Shown here: positions 23,414 through 31,094 of the stretch, piece by piece | Layout: the number at the start of each line of letters is the position of its first letter | Numbering within the stretch: position 1 is the stretch's first letter | Source: an uncultured Actinomycetes bacterium | GTDB lineage: Bacteria; Actinomycetota; Actinomycetes; Mycobacteriales; Nakamurellaceae | DNA: 31,889 nt | Direction of reading: 5' to 3' | NCBI GenBank assembly: GCA_937926105.1 | Contig: CALANS010000122.1 | Coordinates: forward strand, 1 to 31,889 | Program-made: the position numbers and the translations under genes | Notes under the pieces: model-generated | The model's input: only the letters and a program-made list of their open reading frames with translations | Databases searched by the model: none | Told to the model about the DNA's origin: nothing

Positions 23414-24105
23414 GTGCCCACCAACCCTTGCTGACGATTCCAACGGGTCACATTGCGGCCGATCGCCAGGATGATGAGGTCGAGCAGGATCGCGAGGATC
23501 ACCATGCCGATGACGGCGTCGACGACCTGCTGTCGGTACAAATTGTTGGCGTATCCCAGCGTCATGATCTCACCCAGGCCGCCGTGCGAGAGGATGAAGG
23601 CCACCGGCACCATGGCGACGGTGCTCACCGATGCCATGCGGATGCTGGAGATGATGACCGGCATCGCGAGGCGGAGTTCCACTCGGGCGATCCGCCGGAT
23701 CTTGCCGTACCCCATGCCGTCGGCCGCCAGAATCGCCGAGTCGGGAACCGACCGGAAGCCCTCGACGAACCCGCGGACGAGGATCAGCTGCGTGTAGAGC
23801 GTCAGACCGATGATCGGTCCGAACAGGCTGAGTCCGGTGAACGGCAGCAGGATCGAGAACAACGCGATGCTGGGCAAGGAATAGATCCCGTCCATCAGGC
23901 CGATCGTGAAGTTCTCCGCGATGGGGAACCGCCTGATCACCAGCGAAATGGCGAAGGCCAAGACGATGCCGATCGCGACGCTGATGACCGTGAGCTCGAC
24001 CTGCTCGATCGCGCTGTGCAGATACTGCTGCCGCTGGCTTTCGTACTGGAAGTACTGCAACCCGAACCACGGGTTGTTGTCGCTGGCCGAAAGGACGTAG
24101 CTCAT
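23410..24105 (-). CDS. OpuC-type ABC permease
   Basis: A 231-residue permease partner. Helices include LTVISVAIGIVLAFAISLVI, LYSLPSIALFSILLPF-like segments and AVIGMVILAILLDLIILAIG. The cytoplasmic coupling loop is AADGMGYGKIRRIARVELRLAMPVIISSIRMASV. Its ATG overlaps the ATPase stop (ATGA), so ATPase and permease are translated in step. The extended periplasmic N-terminus (SASDNNPWFGLQYFQYES) is unusual in being aromatic-rich and may contact the binding protein. Confidence 0.88.
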   Translation of the reverse strand: MSYVLSASDNNPWFGLQYFQYESQRQQYLHSAIEQVELTVISVAIGIVLAFAISLVIRRFPIAENFTIGLMDGIYSLPSIALFSILLPFTGLSLFGPIIGLTLYTQLILVRGFVEGFRSVPDSAILAADGMGYGKIRRIARVELRLAMPVIISSIRMASVSTVAMVPVAFILSHGGLGEIMTLGYANNLYRQQVVDAVIGMVILAILLDLIILAIGRNVTRWNRQQGLVGT

Positions 24106-25340
24106 GGCCGGGCTCCCACCGTCCGATCCGCTGGCCCGGAAGCGTCGCCGTCATTATCGTGCCTGTCGTCCCCGCCGATCGGAGTGCGCACCGCGGAATG
24201 GATGTGTTCGAGCGTGAGCGCGCCCAGCAGCTCACGCGAGGCGTCGTCGACGACGAGAACCCAAGACTCGTCCCGTTCCAGGATTCGCGCCGCCGCGTGA
24301 CGCAATGTTTGTGCGGTGCTGACGCAGATGCCGTCAGCGCCCCGCATCACCGCCTCGACCTGCCCGGTATCGGGCAGGTCGCTGGCCGTGACCCAGCCGA
24401 CGGGGCGGCGCTGCTCGTCCAGCACCACCGCCCAGTCCCGGGAGCGCAGTTGCAACGCCGCGCGGGCTTCGGCCGCCGACGCGGCGCGATCCACGACGAC
24501 CGTCGCCTCCAGAGCCGTGCCGGCCACCGACGTGACCGACAGTTGGCGTATGCCCCGGTCTCCGCCCACGAAGTCCTCGACGAACTCGTTGGCCGGCCGC
24601 GCGAGAATTGTTGCGGGCGTATCGAATTGCTCCGCGGCTCCGTGGGCACCGAACACCGCGATACGATCCGCCATGAAGAGCGCCTCTTCGATGTCGTGGG
24701 TGACCATGACGATCGTCTTGCGCACTTCACCCTGAATCCGGATGAACTCCCGCTGCAGCCCCGCCCGGGCGATCGGGTCGATCGCCGAGAACGGCTCGTC
24801 CATCAGCAGCACCGGCGGATCCGCGGCGAGTGCGCGCGCCACTCCGACGCGCTGCTGCTGGCCGCCGGAGAGCTGTGCCGGGTACCGGTCCCCGTAGATA
24901 GCCGGATTCAAGCCCACCAGCCGCAACAGCTCGTCGGCCCTATCGCGACGCCGCTTGCGCGGCCAGCCGAGCAGCCGGGGCACCTCGCCGACGTTGTTCC
25001 AGATGTTTTCATGCGGGAACAGGCCGACCTGTTGAATCACGTAGCCGATGCCCCTGCGGAGCTGGACCGGATTCATGTCTCCGACGTCGCCCCCGTCGAT
25101 CTCGACGCGGCCGGAGGTCGGCATGATCAGCCGGTTGATCATCTTCATCGTCGTCGTCTTCCCGCACCCCGACGGTCCGACGAGGCAGACGAGCTCGCCT
25201 CGTCGGATGTCGAGATTCAAGTTGTCAACCGCGACCACGCCGTTGTCGTACACCTTGTGCAGGCCACGGAGCCGGATGGCGACCTCATCGTCGGGGGTGC
25301 CGGCACCGCGCTCGGCGTGCACGTCGGATGTAGCGGTCAT
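24102..25340 (-). CDS. OpuC/ProV-type ABC ATPase with CBS domains
   Basis: A 412-residue ATPase driving the importer. Walker A is GPSGCGKT (55-62), the signature LSGGQQQR (157-164), Walker B VLLMDEP (177-183), and the switch histidine lies in MVTHDIEEA. After about residue 270 come two CBS repeats (LRSRDWAVVLDEQRRPVGWVTASDL, then LERDESWVLVVDDASRELLGALT), which in OpuA-type ATPases sense ionic strength or nucleotides. The ATG at 25340 is preferred; a GTG three codons earlier is an alternative. It begins within 15 bases of the binding-protein stop. Confidence 0.92.
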   Translation of the reverse strand: MTATSDVHAERGAGTPDDEVAIRLRGLHKVYDNGVVAVDNLNLDIRRGELVCLVGPSGCGKTTTMKMINRLIMPTSGRVEIDGGDVGDMNPVQLRRGIGYVIQQVGLFPHENIWNNVGEVPRLLGWPRKRRRDRADELLRLVGLNPAIYGDRYPAQLSGGQQQRVGVARALAADPPVLLMDEPFSAIDPIARAGLQREFIRIQGEVRKTIVMVTHDIEEALFMADRIAVFGAHGAAEQFDTPATILARPANEFVEDFVGGDRGIRQLSVTSVAGTALEATVVVDRAASAAEARAALQLRSRDWAVVLDEQRRPVGWVTASDLPDTGQVEAVMRGADGICVSTAQTLRHAAARILERDESWVLVVDDASRELLGALTLEHIHSAVRTPIGGDDRHDNDGDASGPADRTVGARP

Positions 25341-25353
25341 TCGACCCACAACC

Positions 25354-26418
25354 TCAGCCCTTCAGTTGCTTGTAGAGGTCCTGCGCGACGGCGGCCACCG
25401 GTGCGCGATCGACCTGAATCTGCTTGTTCGCCGCGTTGAGCAGCTCCTGCGTCAGCTTGGCCTGAACGGCGTTGAGGGCGTCCCTCAGAGCCGTCGACGC
25501 GGCGGGCGTGTAGACGGCGGGAACGATGTGATCCGGATGGTTCAAACCTTTCGGATCCTCCAGGATCGTGACGGGATTGTCGGCGAGCACGCCGTCGCTG
25601 GAGTCGAATTGCACGAGCTGGAATGTGTTGTCGAGGAGCTTGTCGACGCTGTCCTGGCTGGACAGCACGGTGACCTTGAACTCCTTGGCGTTCAATCCGT
25701 AGACCGATTTGAGCCCGGCGAGGCAGTACGAGCGGGTCTCGCACTCCTGGATGCCGGCCACCACCACCGGGTTCGACTTCGAATAGGCGGCCAGGTCCGC
25801 CAGTGTCTTCAGGTTGTGTTCCTGGGCGAACTTCGTCGCGACACCGAACGCGTAGTTGTCCGTGGCGGGCGACGGATCGAGCACCGTCACGTTCTTGGCG
25901 GCCGCCAGCGGCCGGAGAGTCGCTAGGTTCTGATCCGTATCGCTCGTCGATGCACCCTGCTTGAAATACTCGAGCATCGAACTGCTGTATTCGACGTCCA
26001 GATCGACATCGCCGCGGCTCAGTGCAGGTTCCGCAGTCTCACGCCCCTGTGTCTGGACCAACGTGGTCTTGAATCCGGCATCCTGCAAGGCCAGCGAGTA
26101 CACATTGGCGATGAGCTGGCCCTCCGGGAAGGCGAGCGCCGCGATCTTGATCGTCTGCGTGGAGGGCGCTGGCTCATCGCTGGAGCTGGCGGAATCGGCG
26201 GAGTCTGTGGAGTTGTCGGCGGACGCCGAGGACGCGGATTGAGATGATTCGCTTGCCGGTGCGCTGTCACCGGAACTCGATGCTGCGGCACCACTGCTGC
26301 TTCCGCAGGCAGCCAGGATCATACCCGCCACGCCGACGAGCGCGGTGGCGGCGGCGAATCGCCCGACGCGCGAGCGGCGCGACGACGGGGCGAATTTCGT
26401 CAAATGCGGCACATTCAT
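25354..26418 (-). CDS. substrate-binding lipoprotein of an OpuC-type importer
   Basis: A 354-residue lipoprotein. The signal peptide has an arginine-rich n-region (SSRRSRVGRF), a hydrophobic core and the lipobox MILAAC, with C38 as the lipidated residue. A Ser/Asp-rich linker (39-85) tethers the binding domain, which starts IKIAALAFPEGQLIANVYSLALQDAGF and contains DVDLDVEYSSSMLEYF and VQFDSSDGVLADNPVTILED, the pattern of quaternary-ammonium-binding proteins such as OpuCC/ProX. Ligand-cage aromatics cannot be assigned with confidence. It is the first gene of the ten-gene operon. Confidence 0.9.
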   Translation of the reverse strand: MNVPHLTKFAPSSRRSRVGRFAAATALVGVAGMILAACGSSSGAAASSSGDSAPASESSQSASSASADNSTDSADSASSSDEPAPSTQTIKIAALAFPEGQLIANVYSLALQDAGFKTTLVQTQGRETAEPALSRGDVDLDVEYSSSMLEYFKQGASTSDTDQNLATLRPLAAAKNVTVLDPSPATDNYAFGVATKFAQEHNLKTLADLAAYSKSNPVVVAGIQECETRSYCLAGLKSVYGLNAKEFKVTVLSSQDSVDKLLDNTFQLVQFDSSDGVLADNPVTILEDPKGLNHPDHIVPAVYTPAASTALRDALNAVQAKLTQELLNAANKQIQVDRAPVAAVAQDLYKQLKG

Positions 26419-26659
26419 TGTCTCTCCCAGATCGATGACGAGGGGATCGTCGCTGACCGCGATAACGGCCGAGTGCGCGATCCGTACGGGGTGGCACTGA
26501 TATCGGTGAACTGACGCCGACGACTGCGATCAAGGGCTCCAGTCCAAAGCCGAAACCGCCGGGACGAACGAGGAACAGCTCGGGGTCACCGCGCCAGTAC
26601 CGTTCGCGCCGTGGGCCGACGGCCGGCGCTGTGCAGTGGTGTTTCTGCACGCCCGCCAT
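26267..26659 (-). CDS. possible small leader ORF before the operon
   Basis: The leader between promoter and binding-protein gene contains an ORF starting at ATG 26659 with GGGAG about eight bases upstream. The first 48 or so codons have mostly G/C third positions and read as a plausible peptide (MAGVQKHHCTAPAVGPRR, then WRGDPELFLVRPGGFGFG). The frame stays open and overlaps the binding-protein start out of frame, where it is low-quality sequence. It may be a small protein, a regulatory leader peptide, or chance; I recognise no family. Confidence 0.3.
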   Translation of the reverse strand: MAGVQKHHCTAPAVGPRRERYWRGDPELFLVRPGGFGFGLEPLIAVVGVSSPISVPPRTDRALGRYRGQRRSPRHRSGRDNECAAFDEIRPVVAPLARRAIRRRHRARRRGGYDPGCLRKQQWCRSIEFR

Positions 26660-26693
26660 GCTCGTCTCCCGCCTGCGGCTTGCGTTTCGACGA

Positions 26694-26722
26694 ATAATAA
26701 GACCAGGTTTGCGACACGACAA
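26694..26722 (-). promoter_or_regulatory. sigma70-type promoter of the catabolic operon
   Basis: On the minus strand TTGTCG (26722-26717) and TATTAT (26699-26694) are separated by exactly 17 bases. Transcription would start near 26687, giving a leader of about 270 bases before the binding-protein ATG. The -35 box lies inside the palindrome at 26718-26733, so repressor binding there would block it. Confidence 0.65.
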
Positions 26723-26745
26723 CAGATGTTGTCACGCTGACAACA
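26718..26745. promoter_or_regulatory. putative IclR operator
   Basis: GACAACAGATGTTGTC (26718-26733) is a perfect 7-bp inverted repeat with a two-base spacer; a third half site GACAACA follows at 26739-26745. It lies 19-46 bases upstream of the iclR-type gene and across the -35 box of the divergent operon, so one protein could control both directions. Confidence 0.65.
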
Positions 26746-26763
26746 CAGTCGTACGCTGCGACG

Positions 26764-27732
26764 ATGATCGATGAGAAGCGTCATGGCGCCAGGCCCAGAT
26801 CCGAGCAGAATTCGCAGGCACGGGCGGAGAGCTCTCTGGACACGAGCGTGACGCAGCGGCGCAACGCGTCCGGACTCGCGCGGGATATCGAGATCGTTGA
26901 ACTGCTCGCGACCGCGCACTCCGGTGACGGCATGGGCGTATCGCAGCTGGCCGCTGCCTCCGGTCGCGACAAGGGTGTGATTTCCCGGGCACTGGCCACG
27001 CTGCTCGACGCGGGCATGGTCAGCAGGGATTCCGCCACGCTGCGGTATCGGATCGGGCCACGAGTGTTTGCGTTAGCTGCGCGAAGCGTCGAGACAGCCC
27101 TGGTCACGGCCGCCCGACCGATCCTCCGCCGGCTGACACAGGCGACGCAGGAGACAAGCCACCTGTGCGTGCTGCGCGAAGGCAATGTGCTGACCCTGGC
27201 GAGCGAGCTGAGCCCGCACGAAGTCCGCACTACTGGCTGGCAGGGCGTGACCACCGCCGCGTGGCGCACGCCGTCCGGGCGCGCACTGCTCAGCGACTGG
27301 GACGACGAATCGCTGAGAGCCTGGTACGAAATCCACGGACGGGACAAAGCCATTGTCTCGCAGCTCGATCCGCAAATGACTGCCAGCGGATTCTCCGTCT
27401 TGGCCACGCCGCCACGGGACAAGACCGTGGTGCGCGACTTCCACAGCCTGCTGGCGGAGATGGCTCATATCCGCCAGGCCGGCTACGCGATCCTCGACGA
27501 GGAATTGGAGACCGGTGTGGTGGGCGCGTCCGCACCGGTGCGAGATTTCACTGGGTCGATCATTGCCGCGATCAACGTCAGCGCGCCCAAGGCGCGGATG
27601 ACGAACCGGCTCGAGGAGCTGGGTGCCTGCGTGGCGGGAGCGGCCTTGGGGCTGTCCCTTCGGCTCGGGGCTCCGGCCGCGGCCGACGTATCCGGCCAGC
27701 AGCCACGCCATCACGAAAACGAACGCCGCTGA
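26764..27732 (+). CDS. IclR-family transcriptional regulator
   Basis: A 322-residue regulator. A disordered N-terminus (1-35) precedes the winged helix (about 38-100: DIEIVELLATAHSGDGMGVSQLAAASGRDKGVISRALATLLDAGMV), then the effector-binding GAF-like domain (TSHLCVLREGNVLTL, TPSGRALLSDWDDE, RQAGYAILDEELETGVVGASAPVRDF, IIAAINVSAP). IclR proteins bind small acids or aromatic or sugar-derived ligands and usually repress or activate the divergent operon. The palindrome upstream supports control of the 26418-15879 operon and of itself. The start is the first ATG; internal starts are possible because the N-terminus is unstructured. Confidence 0.92.
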   Translation: MIDEKRHGARPRSEQNSQARAESSLDTSVTQRRNASGLARDIEIVELLATAHSGDGMGVSQLAAASGRDKGVISRALATLLDAGMVSRDSATLRYRIGPRVFALAARSVETALVTAARPILRRLTQATQETSHLCVLREGNVLTLASELSPHEVRTTGWQGVTTAAWRTPSGRALLSDWDDESLRAWYEIHGRDKAIVSQLDPQMTASGFSVLATPPRDKTVVRDFHSLLAEMAHIRQAGYAILDEELETGVVGASAPVRDFTGSIIAAINVSAPKARMTNRLEELGACVAGAALGLSLRLGAPAAADVSGQQPRHHENERR

Positions 27733-27822
27733 GTCGCGTGGCCATCCCATCCTACGAACCATCTTCGCGGGAATGGTTTCAGGGGAAGGTTAACGCTGAT
27801 GATTGCGGTAGTCGAGGTCGGC

Positions 27823-29015
27823 GATCCTCGCTGGTTTTGATTCGGGCGGGCCCGGGCAGTGATTGTCGTGTTCCCGTTGTGCCACTTGGTTTCTCGACCT
27901 GGTTTCGGGGCTCGCGGACGGGTTTCGGGCAGGCTGGCGCCATCGTTACCCGGCCATGATCGCGACCGCGCGGGCTCGCATCCGCGCGTTCGCCGACGCG
28001 AAGGCCACATGTAGCCGGTTCAGGTTTTCGACCATGCCGCGGTTGCGGGTCTTGGCGAAACCGAGGTCCCGTTTCGGGATCAAAAACGGGTGCTCGACCT
28101 CGCCCGGATCGACGCCTTCGCCGTCTCGATCGCCCGATCCGGTGCGGCCATCGTCTCCAACTGCCCCTTGCGCGCCGCGATCCGGAACTCGACCCGCGAC
28201 AAGTGCTCGTCTCCGGTGATCTCAGCCCGTTTGTCGATCCCCCGGTAGCCGGAATCGCTGTAGACAACCTCGTCGTCGGCCCGCACCAGTTTGTGCGTCT
28301 CATCGACGTCGTGGACGTTCGCCGCGGTCGCGGTCACGGTGTGCACGTAGCCCGAGCCGGCATCAGCCCCGATTTGGGCCTTCATGCCGAAGTACCACTG
28401 GTTGCCCTTCTTCGTCTGATGCATGTCCGGATCGCGCTCACCGGCAACGTTCTTCGTCGACGCCGGCGCGGCGATGATTGTCGCATCCACCACCGACCCG
28501 CCACGCATGATCCAGCCATTGGCGTCGAATAGGCGATTGAGCGAGTCGAACATCGCCCTGCCCAGGTCGTATTTTTCGATCATATGCCGGAAATGCAGCA
28601 GCGTCCTGGCATCGGGGACCTGCCGGACCGCGAAGTCCAGGTGCATGAACCGCCGCATCGCATACGAGTCGTTGATCTGGTCTTCCACGGCCTCATCGGA
28701 CAGGTTGAACCACACCCGCAGCAGATACATGCGCAGCATCGTCTCGATCGGCACCGGTTTGCGGCCGCGCTTGCTGTTGAAATCGTGCGGCTCGATCAGA
28801 GCCGTCCACTCGCCCCACGCGATCACCTGATCCATCTGGTCGGGGAACTCCTGACGATTCGGCACCCGGCGCCGGTCGTACTCCACATCCGGAAACGAAG
28901 GCTGCGACTCGGCCATTCACCTATTTTACCTGGTCACACCACGCGGCAAGGCCAGCGGCACGATCCAACCCCGCCCGAAACCCGAACCCGCCGCCACCCA
29001 AAATCAGCGAATCCC
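27823..29015 (-). mobile_element. IS5-family insertion sequence, inactive
   Basis: A transposase gene is flanked by imperfect inverted repeats near 27826-27850 (TCCTCGCTGGTTTTG then GGGCGGG) and 28987-29015 (whose complement reads GATTCGCTGATTTTG then GGCGGG). The size of about 1.2 kb is normal for the family. The ends are approximate and no target duplication could be assigned with confidence. Confidence 0.65.
27946..28916 (-). pseudogene. IS5-family DDE transposase, frameshifted
   Basis: The main frame gives 278 residues (28916 to 28080). The N-terminal block GEWTALIEPHDFNSKRGRKP is followed by MLRMYLLRVWFNLSDEAVED, then the catalytic-domain segments GGSVVDATIIAAP and YSDSGYRGID. Near 28098-28105 the frame shifts: it ends SSTRF at an early stop, while the next frame continues with EVEHPFLIPKRDLGFAKTRNRG and ends in AIMAG at 27946. 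That continuation is the normal C-terminus of such transposases and carries the last catalytic region, so a one-base deletion (or sequencing error) has split the gene. Confidence 0.8.
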
Positions 29016-29156
29016 TCGTTTTCGTGTCTGTCAGGTCTCGCGGGTGAACACGTTTTTCTGCAGCAAGGCGGAGACCGATTCCATCGCAGCGTGTCTCCGG
29101 ACGTACCGACTCTGCCCGTAGAGCGCGCGAGGTCGGTTTGGTAAGATCTAGGTGGA
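29016..29156. other. gene-free spacer right of the IS
   Basis: No gene is seen. TAAGAT at 29142-29147 could be a -10 box reading toward the tRNA-like segment and terminator that follow. Confidence 0.3.
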
Positions 29157-29219
29157 CCACAGGGGATTCGAACCCCTCCCGAGTTGGATGACAAGCCGCC
29201 TAGGGAACCAATCGTGGCC
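29157..29219 (-). ncRNA. tRNA-like sequence, degenerate
   Basis: On the minus strand a perfect T arm, AGGGG-TTCGAAT-CCCCT, is followed by GTGGTCC and A, and a matching acceptor 5' strand GGGCCAC lies about 60 bases upstream (seven pairs including a G-T). The middle part is too short and does not form a normal anticodon stem; instead TTGG and CCAA pair around a 20-base loop. It is either a decayed tRNA, a tRNA-derived attachment site, or a tRNA-like RNA. The total length is about 68 bases. Confidence 0.35.
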
Positions 29220-29275
29220 CGTGCTTTGAGAAGCGCCTCGGTTGCAGCCGAGGCGCTTCTTTTTCTTGGCACGGG
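29218..29275 (+). terminator. strong rho-independent terminator
   Basis: A perfect 13-bp stem AGAAGCGCCTCGG (29229-29241) / CCGAGGCGCTTCT (29248-29260) with a six-base loop runs directly into TTTT. An outer pair CCCGTGC (29218-29224) / GCACGGG (29269-29275) encloses it. The T tract gives plus-strand polarity, yet no plus-strand gene precedes it, so it may end a small RNA starting near 29154. Confidence 0.75.
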
Positions 29276-29363
29276 TCCGACTCTAGCACAGGCTAGAGAC
29301 AAAGTATGTCTCGAGGTTTGACTTTAGCTGCTCGTTCGGTATCCTCAGGGGGAGGAGGCAGTC

Positions 29364-30191
29364 ATGACTAGTATGTCCGCTGTGAGCGCGCCGCCGAAGC
29401 GAAGCCCGTCCTACCCTGCATTCGACCTTGAGGCTTCGATCAAGCGAGCGCGGGAGCTGTATGCAGCTGAAGGGCGCAACCCCGCTCCTATCGAAACTGC
29501 CGTGAGGCATTGGGGATACAAGGCGCCGAGCGGCCGAACGAATATTCTGGTGTCATCGCTCAAGAAGTTCGGTCTTATTGTCGACTCCGGTTCGGGTAAG
29601 AGCCGCGTGATCCAAGTTTCAGACGCCGCGCTACGTATTCTGGAGCACCCGGAGCAAGAAGAGAGGCGTGCCGCCATACAGAAAGCAGCGTTGCTGCCTC
29701 GTATCCATCGCGAGATGTGGGACAAGTACAAGGACGATCTGCCCTCTGACGCAACTCTCATCTGGAACCTCAAGACTGATCGTGACTTCACGGATGTTGG
29801 TGCGAAAGATTTCGTGAAAGAGTACCGAGCGACGATCGCGTTTTCGCAACTGTGTGACCCGGAGCCGGAGCATTCGGAAGTGGAGGGTGACCTTGAGGAC
29901 GCTGCCGGGGATGAGGTCACTGAGGCATTTGGCGACCAGTTGATCCGCAACGCTCCAGTTGGGCGCGTAACGGAGGGGCGCGTCAACGACCCTGCACGGA
30001 TTCGTGACGATGCGCCTTATGTTGAAAGCGTCACTGCGGTGCCTATTCCCCTCCCTGGCGGAGGATCGATCACGGTTCAGGGAGCATTCCCTGTCAGTGA
30101 AACGAACTGGGACTACTGGATGGCGGTGCTCTCAGTGATGAAGCCCGGACTGGTCGTTCCATCAAGTTTGCATCCGGGCGGCAACGGCTAG
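29364..30191 (+). CDS. hypothetical protein with winged-helix-like N-terminus
   Basis: A 275-residue protein of unknown function. Residues 17-95 (FDLEASIKRARELYAAEGRNPAPIETAVRHWGYKAPSGRTNILVSSLKKFGLI, then VIQVSDAALRIL) look like a winged helix with a recognition-helix-like segment. The middle part (KAALLPRIHREMWDKYKDDLPSDATLIWNLKTDRDF) is helical and charged, and the C-terminus is strand-rich with PIPLPGGGSITVQGAFPVSETNWDYW. GGAGGAGG precedes the ATG at good spacing. There are no membrane segments. It may be a regulator from a mobile element; it stands alone between a terminator and the toxin-antitoxin locus. Confidence 0.7.
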   Translation: MTSMSAVSAPPKRSPSYPAFDLEASIKRARELYAAEGRNPAPIETAVRHWGYKAPSGRTNILVSSLKKFGLIVDSGSGKSRVIQVSDAALRILEHPEQEERRAAIQKAALLPRIHREMWDKYKDDLPSDATLIWNLKTDRDFTDVGAKDFVKEYRATIAFSQLCDPEPEHSEVEGDLEDAAGDEVTEAFGDQLIRNAPVGRVTEGRVNDPARIRDDAPYVESVTAVPIPLPGGGSITVQGAFPVSETNWDYWMAVLSVMKPGLVVPSSLHPGGNG

Positions 30192-30307
30192 AGGTTTCAG
30201 TAGCGGCGTGTCGACAACGCGATTTCGGCCGGTCGTGGCAACTCTTCGATAGAGGTGTGCCGGATGGTGGCGGCGGATTGGAACCTAATGTTGAGCGCCG
30301 CGCGTTG

Positions 30308-30400
30308 ATTGACGATCCGCTATATTGCGCGTGTGGTGAGGTCGAATATCGCAGGGGTATTGCTGCGGCAGGCGCGACGGCGGTGCGATCCTCTCGCAAG
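30308..30400 (+). pseudogene. relic of a second XRE-MntA gene start
   Basis: ATTGACGATCCGCTATA is shared with 30542-30558. The downstream codons read VVRSNIAGVLLRQARRRCD, parallel to MSGSGTAGALLRRARVQSG of the intact antitoxin, then diverge. It is the 5' stub of a paralogous gene, left after deletion or decay. The -10 box is altered (TATATT) but may still be active. Confidence 0.5.
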
Positions 30401-30544
30401 GCCCTCACCCATCCCCGACCACGACACACCGCTACCAACCAGACGAATCACGCCAAACCGACTACACCCCCAAATGTGAAGAGCCGGTTTTGGGCCTCTC
30501 TGTATCCCTCGCATGATCCTAGCGATGTAGCGCGCGGGCCAATT

Positions 30545-30566
30545 GACGATCCGCTATAATTGCGTC
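30545..30566 (+). promoter_or_regulatory. leaderless promoter and operator of the mntA-hepT operon
   Basis: TATAAT (30555-30560) ends six bases before the ATG, so transcription probably starts at or next to the start codon. GACG (30545-30548) and CGTC (30563-30566) are inverted around it. The same block is repeated at 30308, suggesting a specific operator for the XRE domain of the antitoxin. Confidence 0.55.
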
Positions 30567-31094
30567 ATGAGTGGCTCGGGTACTGCGGGGGCGTTGTTGC
30601 GACGCGCTCGGGTACAGAGCGGCATGTCGCAGGCGGAGTTGGCGGCGCGCGCGGGTACGACGCAGAGTGTGATCAGCGTGTATGAGTCGGGTCGACGGCA
30701 GCCGTCGTTGCCGACCCTCGTGTCGCTGGTGGAGGCGACCGGTCTACGTCTAACTGTTGAACTATCCAGCGAAAGTGAACGGATTCCCGCGGGGCGGCAA
30801 GTCGGTGTCTTGGCGCGGCGTGTGCGGGAAAATGCTGATCGGATTCGGCATGCTGCGGCGACGGCGGGGGTGACGGTTCTAGGGCTATTCGGGAGCGCGG
30901 CGCGCGGCGAGGACGGGCCGGACAGCGACGTTGATCTGCTCATCGATGTTCCGGACGGCGTGGGGCTGTTCGCGCTAGGCCGACTCGAATCGGAGCTTCG
31001 CGAGCTTGTGGAGGCGCCGGTCGACCTGGTGCCGGTTGCCGGCTTGAAGCCTCGTGTTCGGCGTGAGGTGATGGCTGAGGTTCAGGCCTTGTGA
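30567..31094 (+). CDS. mntA: XRE-MntA fusion antitoxin (HTH plus minimal nucleotidyltransferase)
   Basis: A 175-residue two-domain antitoxin. Residues 6-60 are an XRE helix-turn-helix (LRRARVQSGMSQAELAARAGTTQSVISVYESG). Residues 85-175 are a minimal nucleotidyltransferase with the exact motif GS-x10-D-x-D (G109, S110, D121, D123) and a third aspartate at D153. MntA enzymes silence HepT by AMPylating a tyrosine near its active site; the fused HTH would let the same protein repress the operon. The ATG at 30567 was chosen over an upstream TTG because TATAAT sits just before it. The next gene overlaps its stop by four bases (GTGA). Confidence 0.9.
   Translation: MSGSGTAGALLRRARVQSGMSQAELAARAGTTQSVISVYESGRRQPSLPTLVSLVEATGLRLTVELSSESERIPAGRQVGVLARRVRENADRIRHAAATAGVTVLGLFGSAARGEDGPDSDVDLLIDVPDGVGLFALGRLESELRELVEAPVDLVPVAGLKPRVRREVMAEVQAL

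Larger units (their letters stand above)
30192..30566. other. intergenic region with duplicated toxin-antitoxin promoter
   Basis: No intact gene. It contains a degraded copy (30308-30400) of the promoter and first codons of the following antitoxin gene, then spacer with no recognisable feature before the intact promoter at about 30543. Confidence 0.5.

Noticed and set aside
24159..25439. 426-codon plus-strand frame opposite the ABC ATPase
   Set aside because: It is antisense to Walker A, signature and Walker B motifs; a shadow frame.
30543..30560. TTGACG...TATAAT as a full -35/-10 promoter
   Set aside because: The two hexamers are only six bases apart, far from the usual 17; only the TATAAT is taken as a promoter box.
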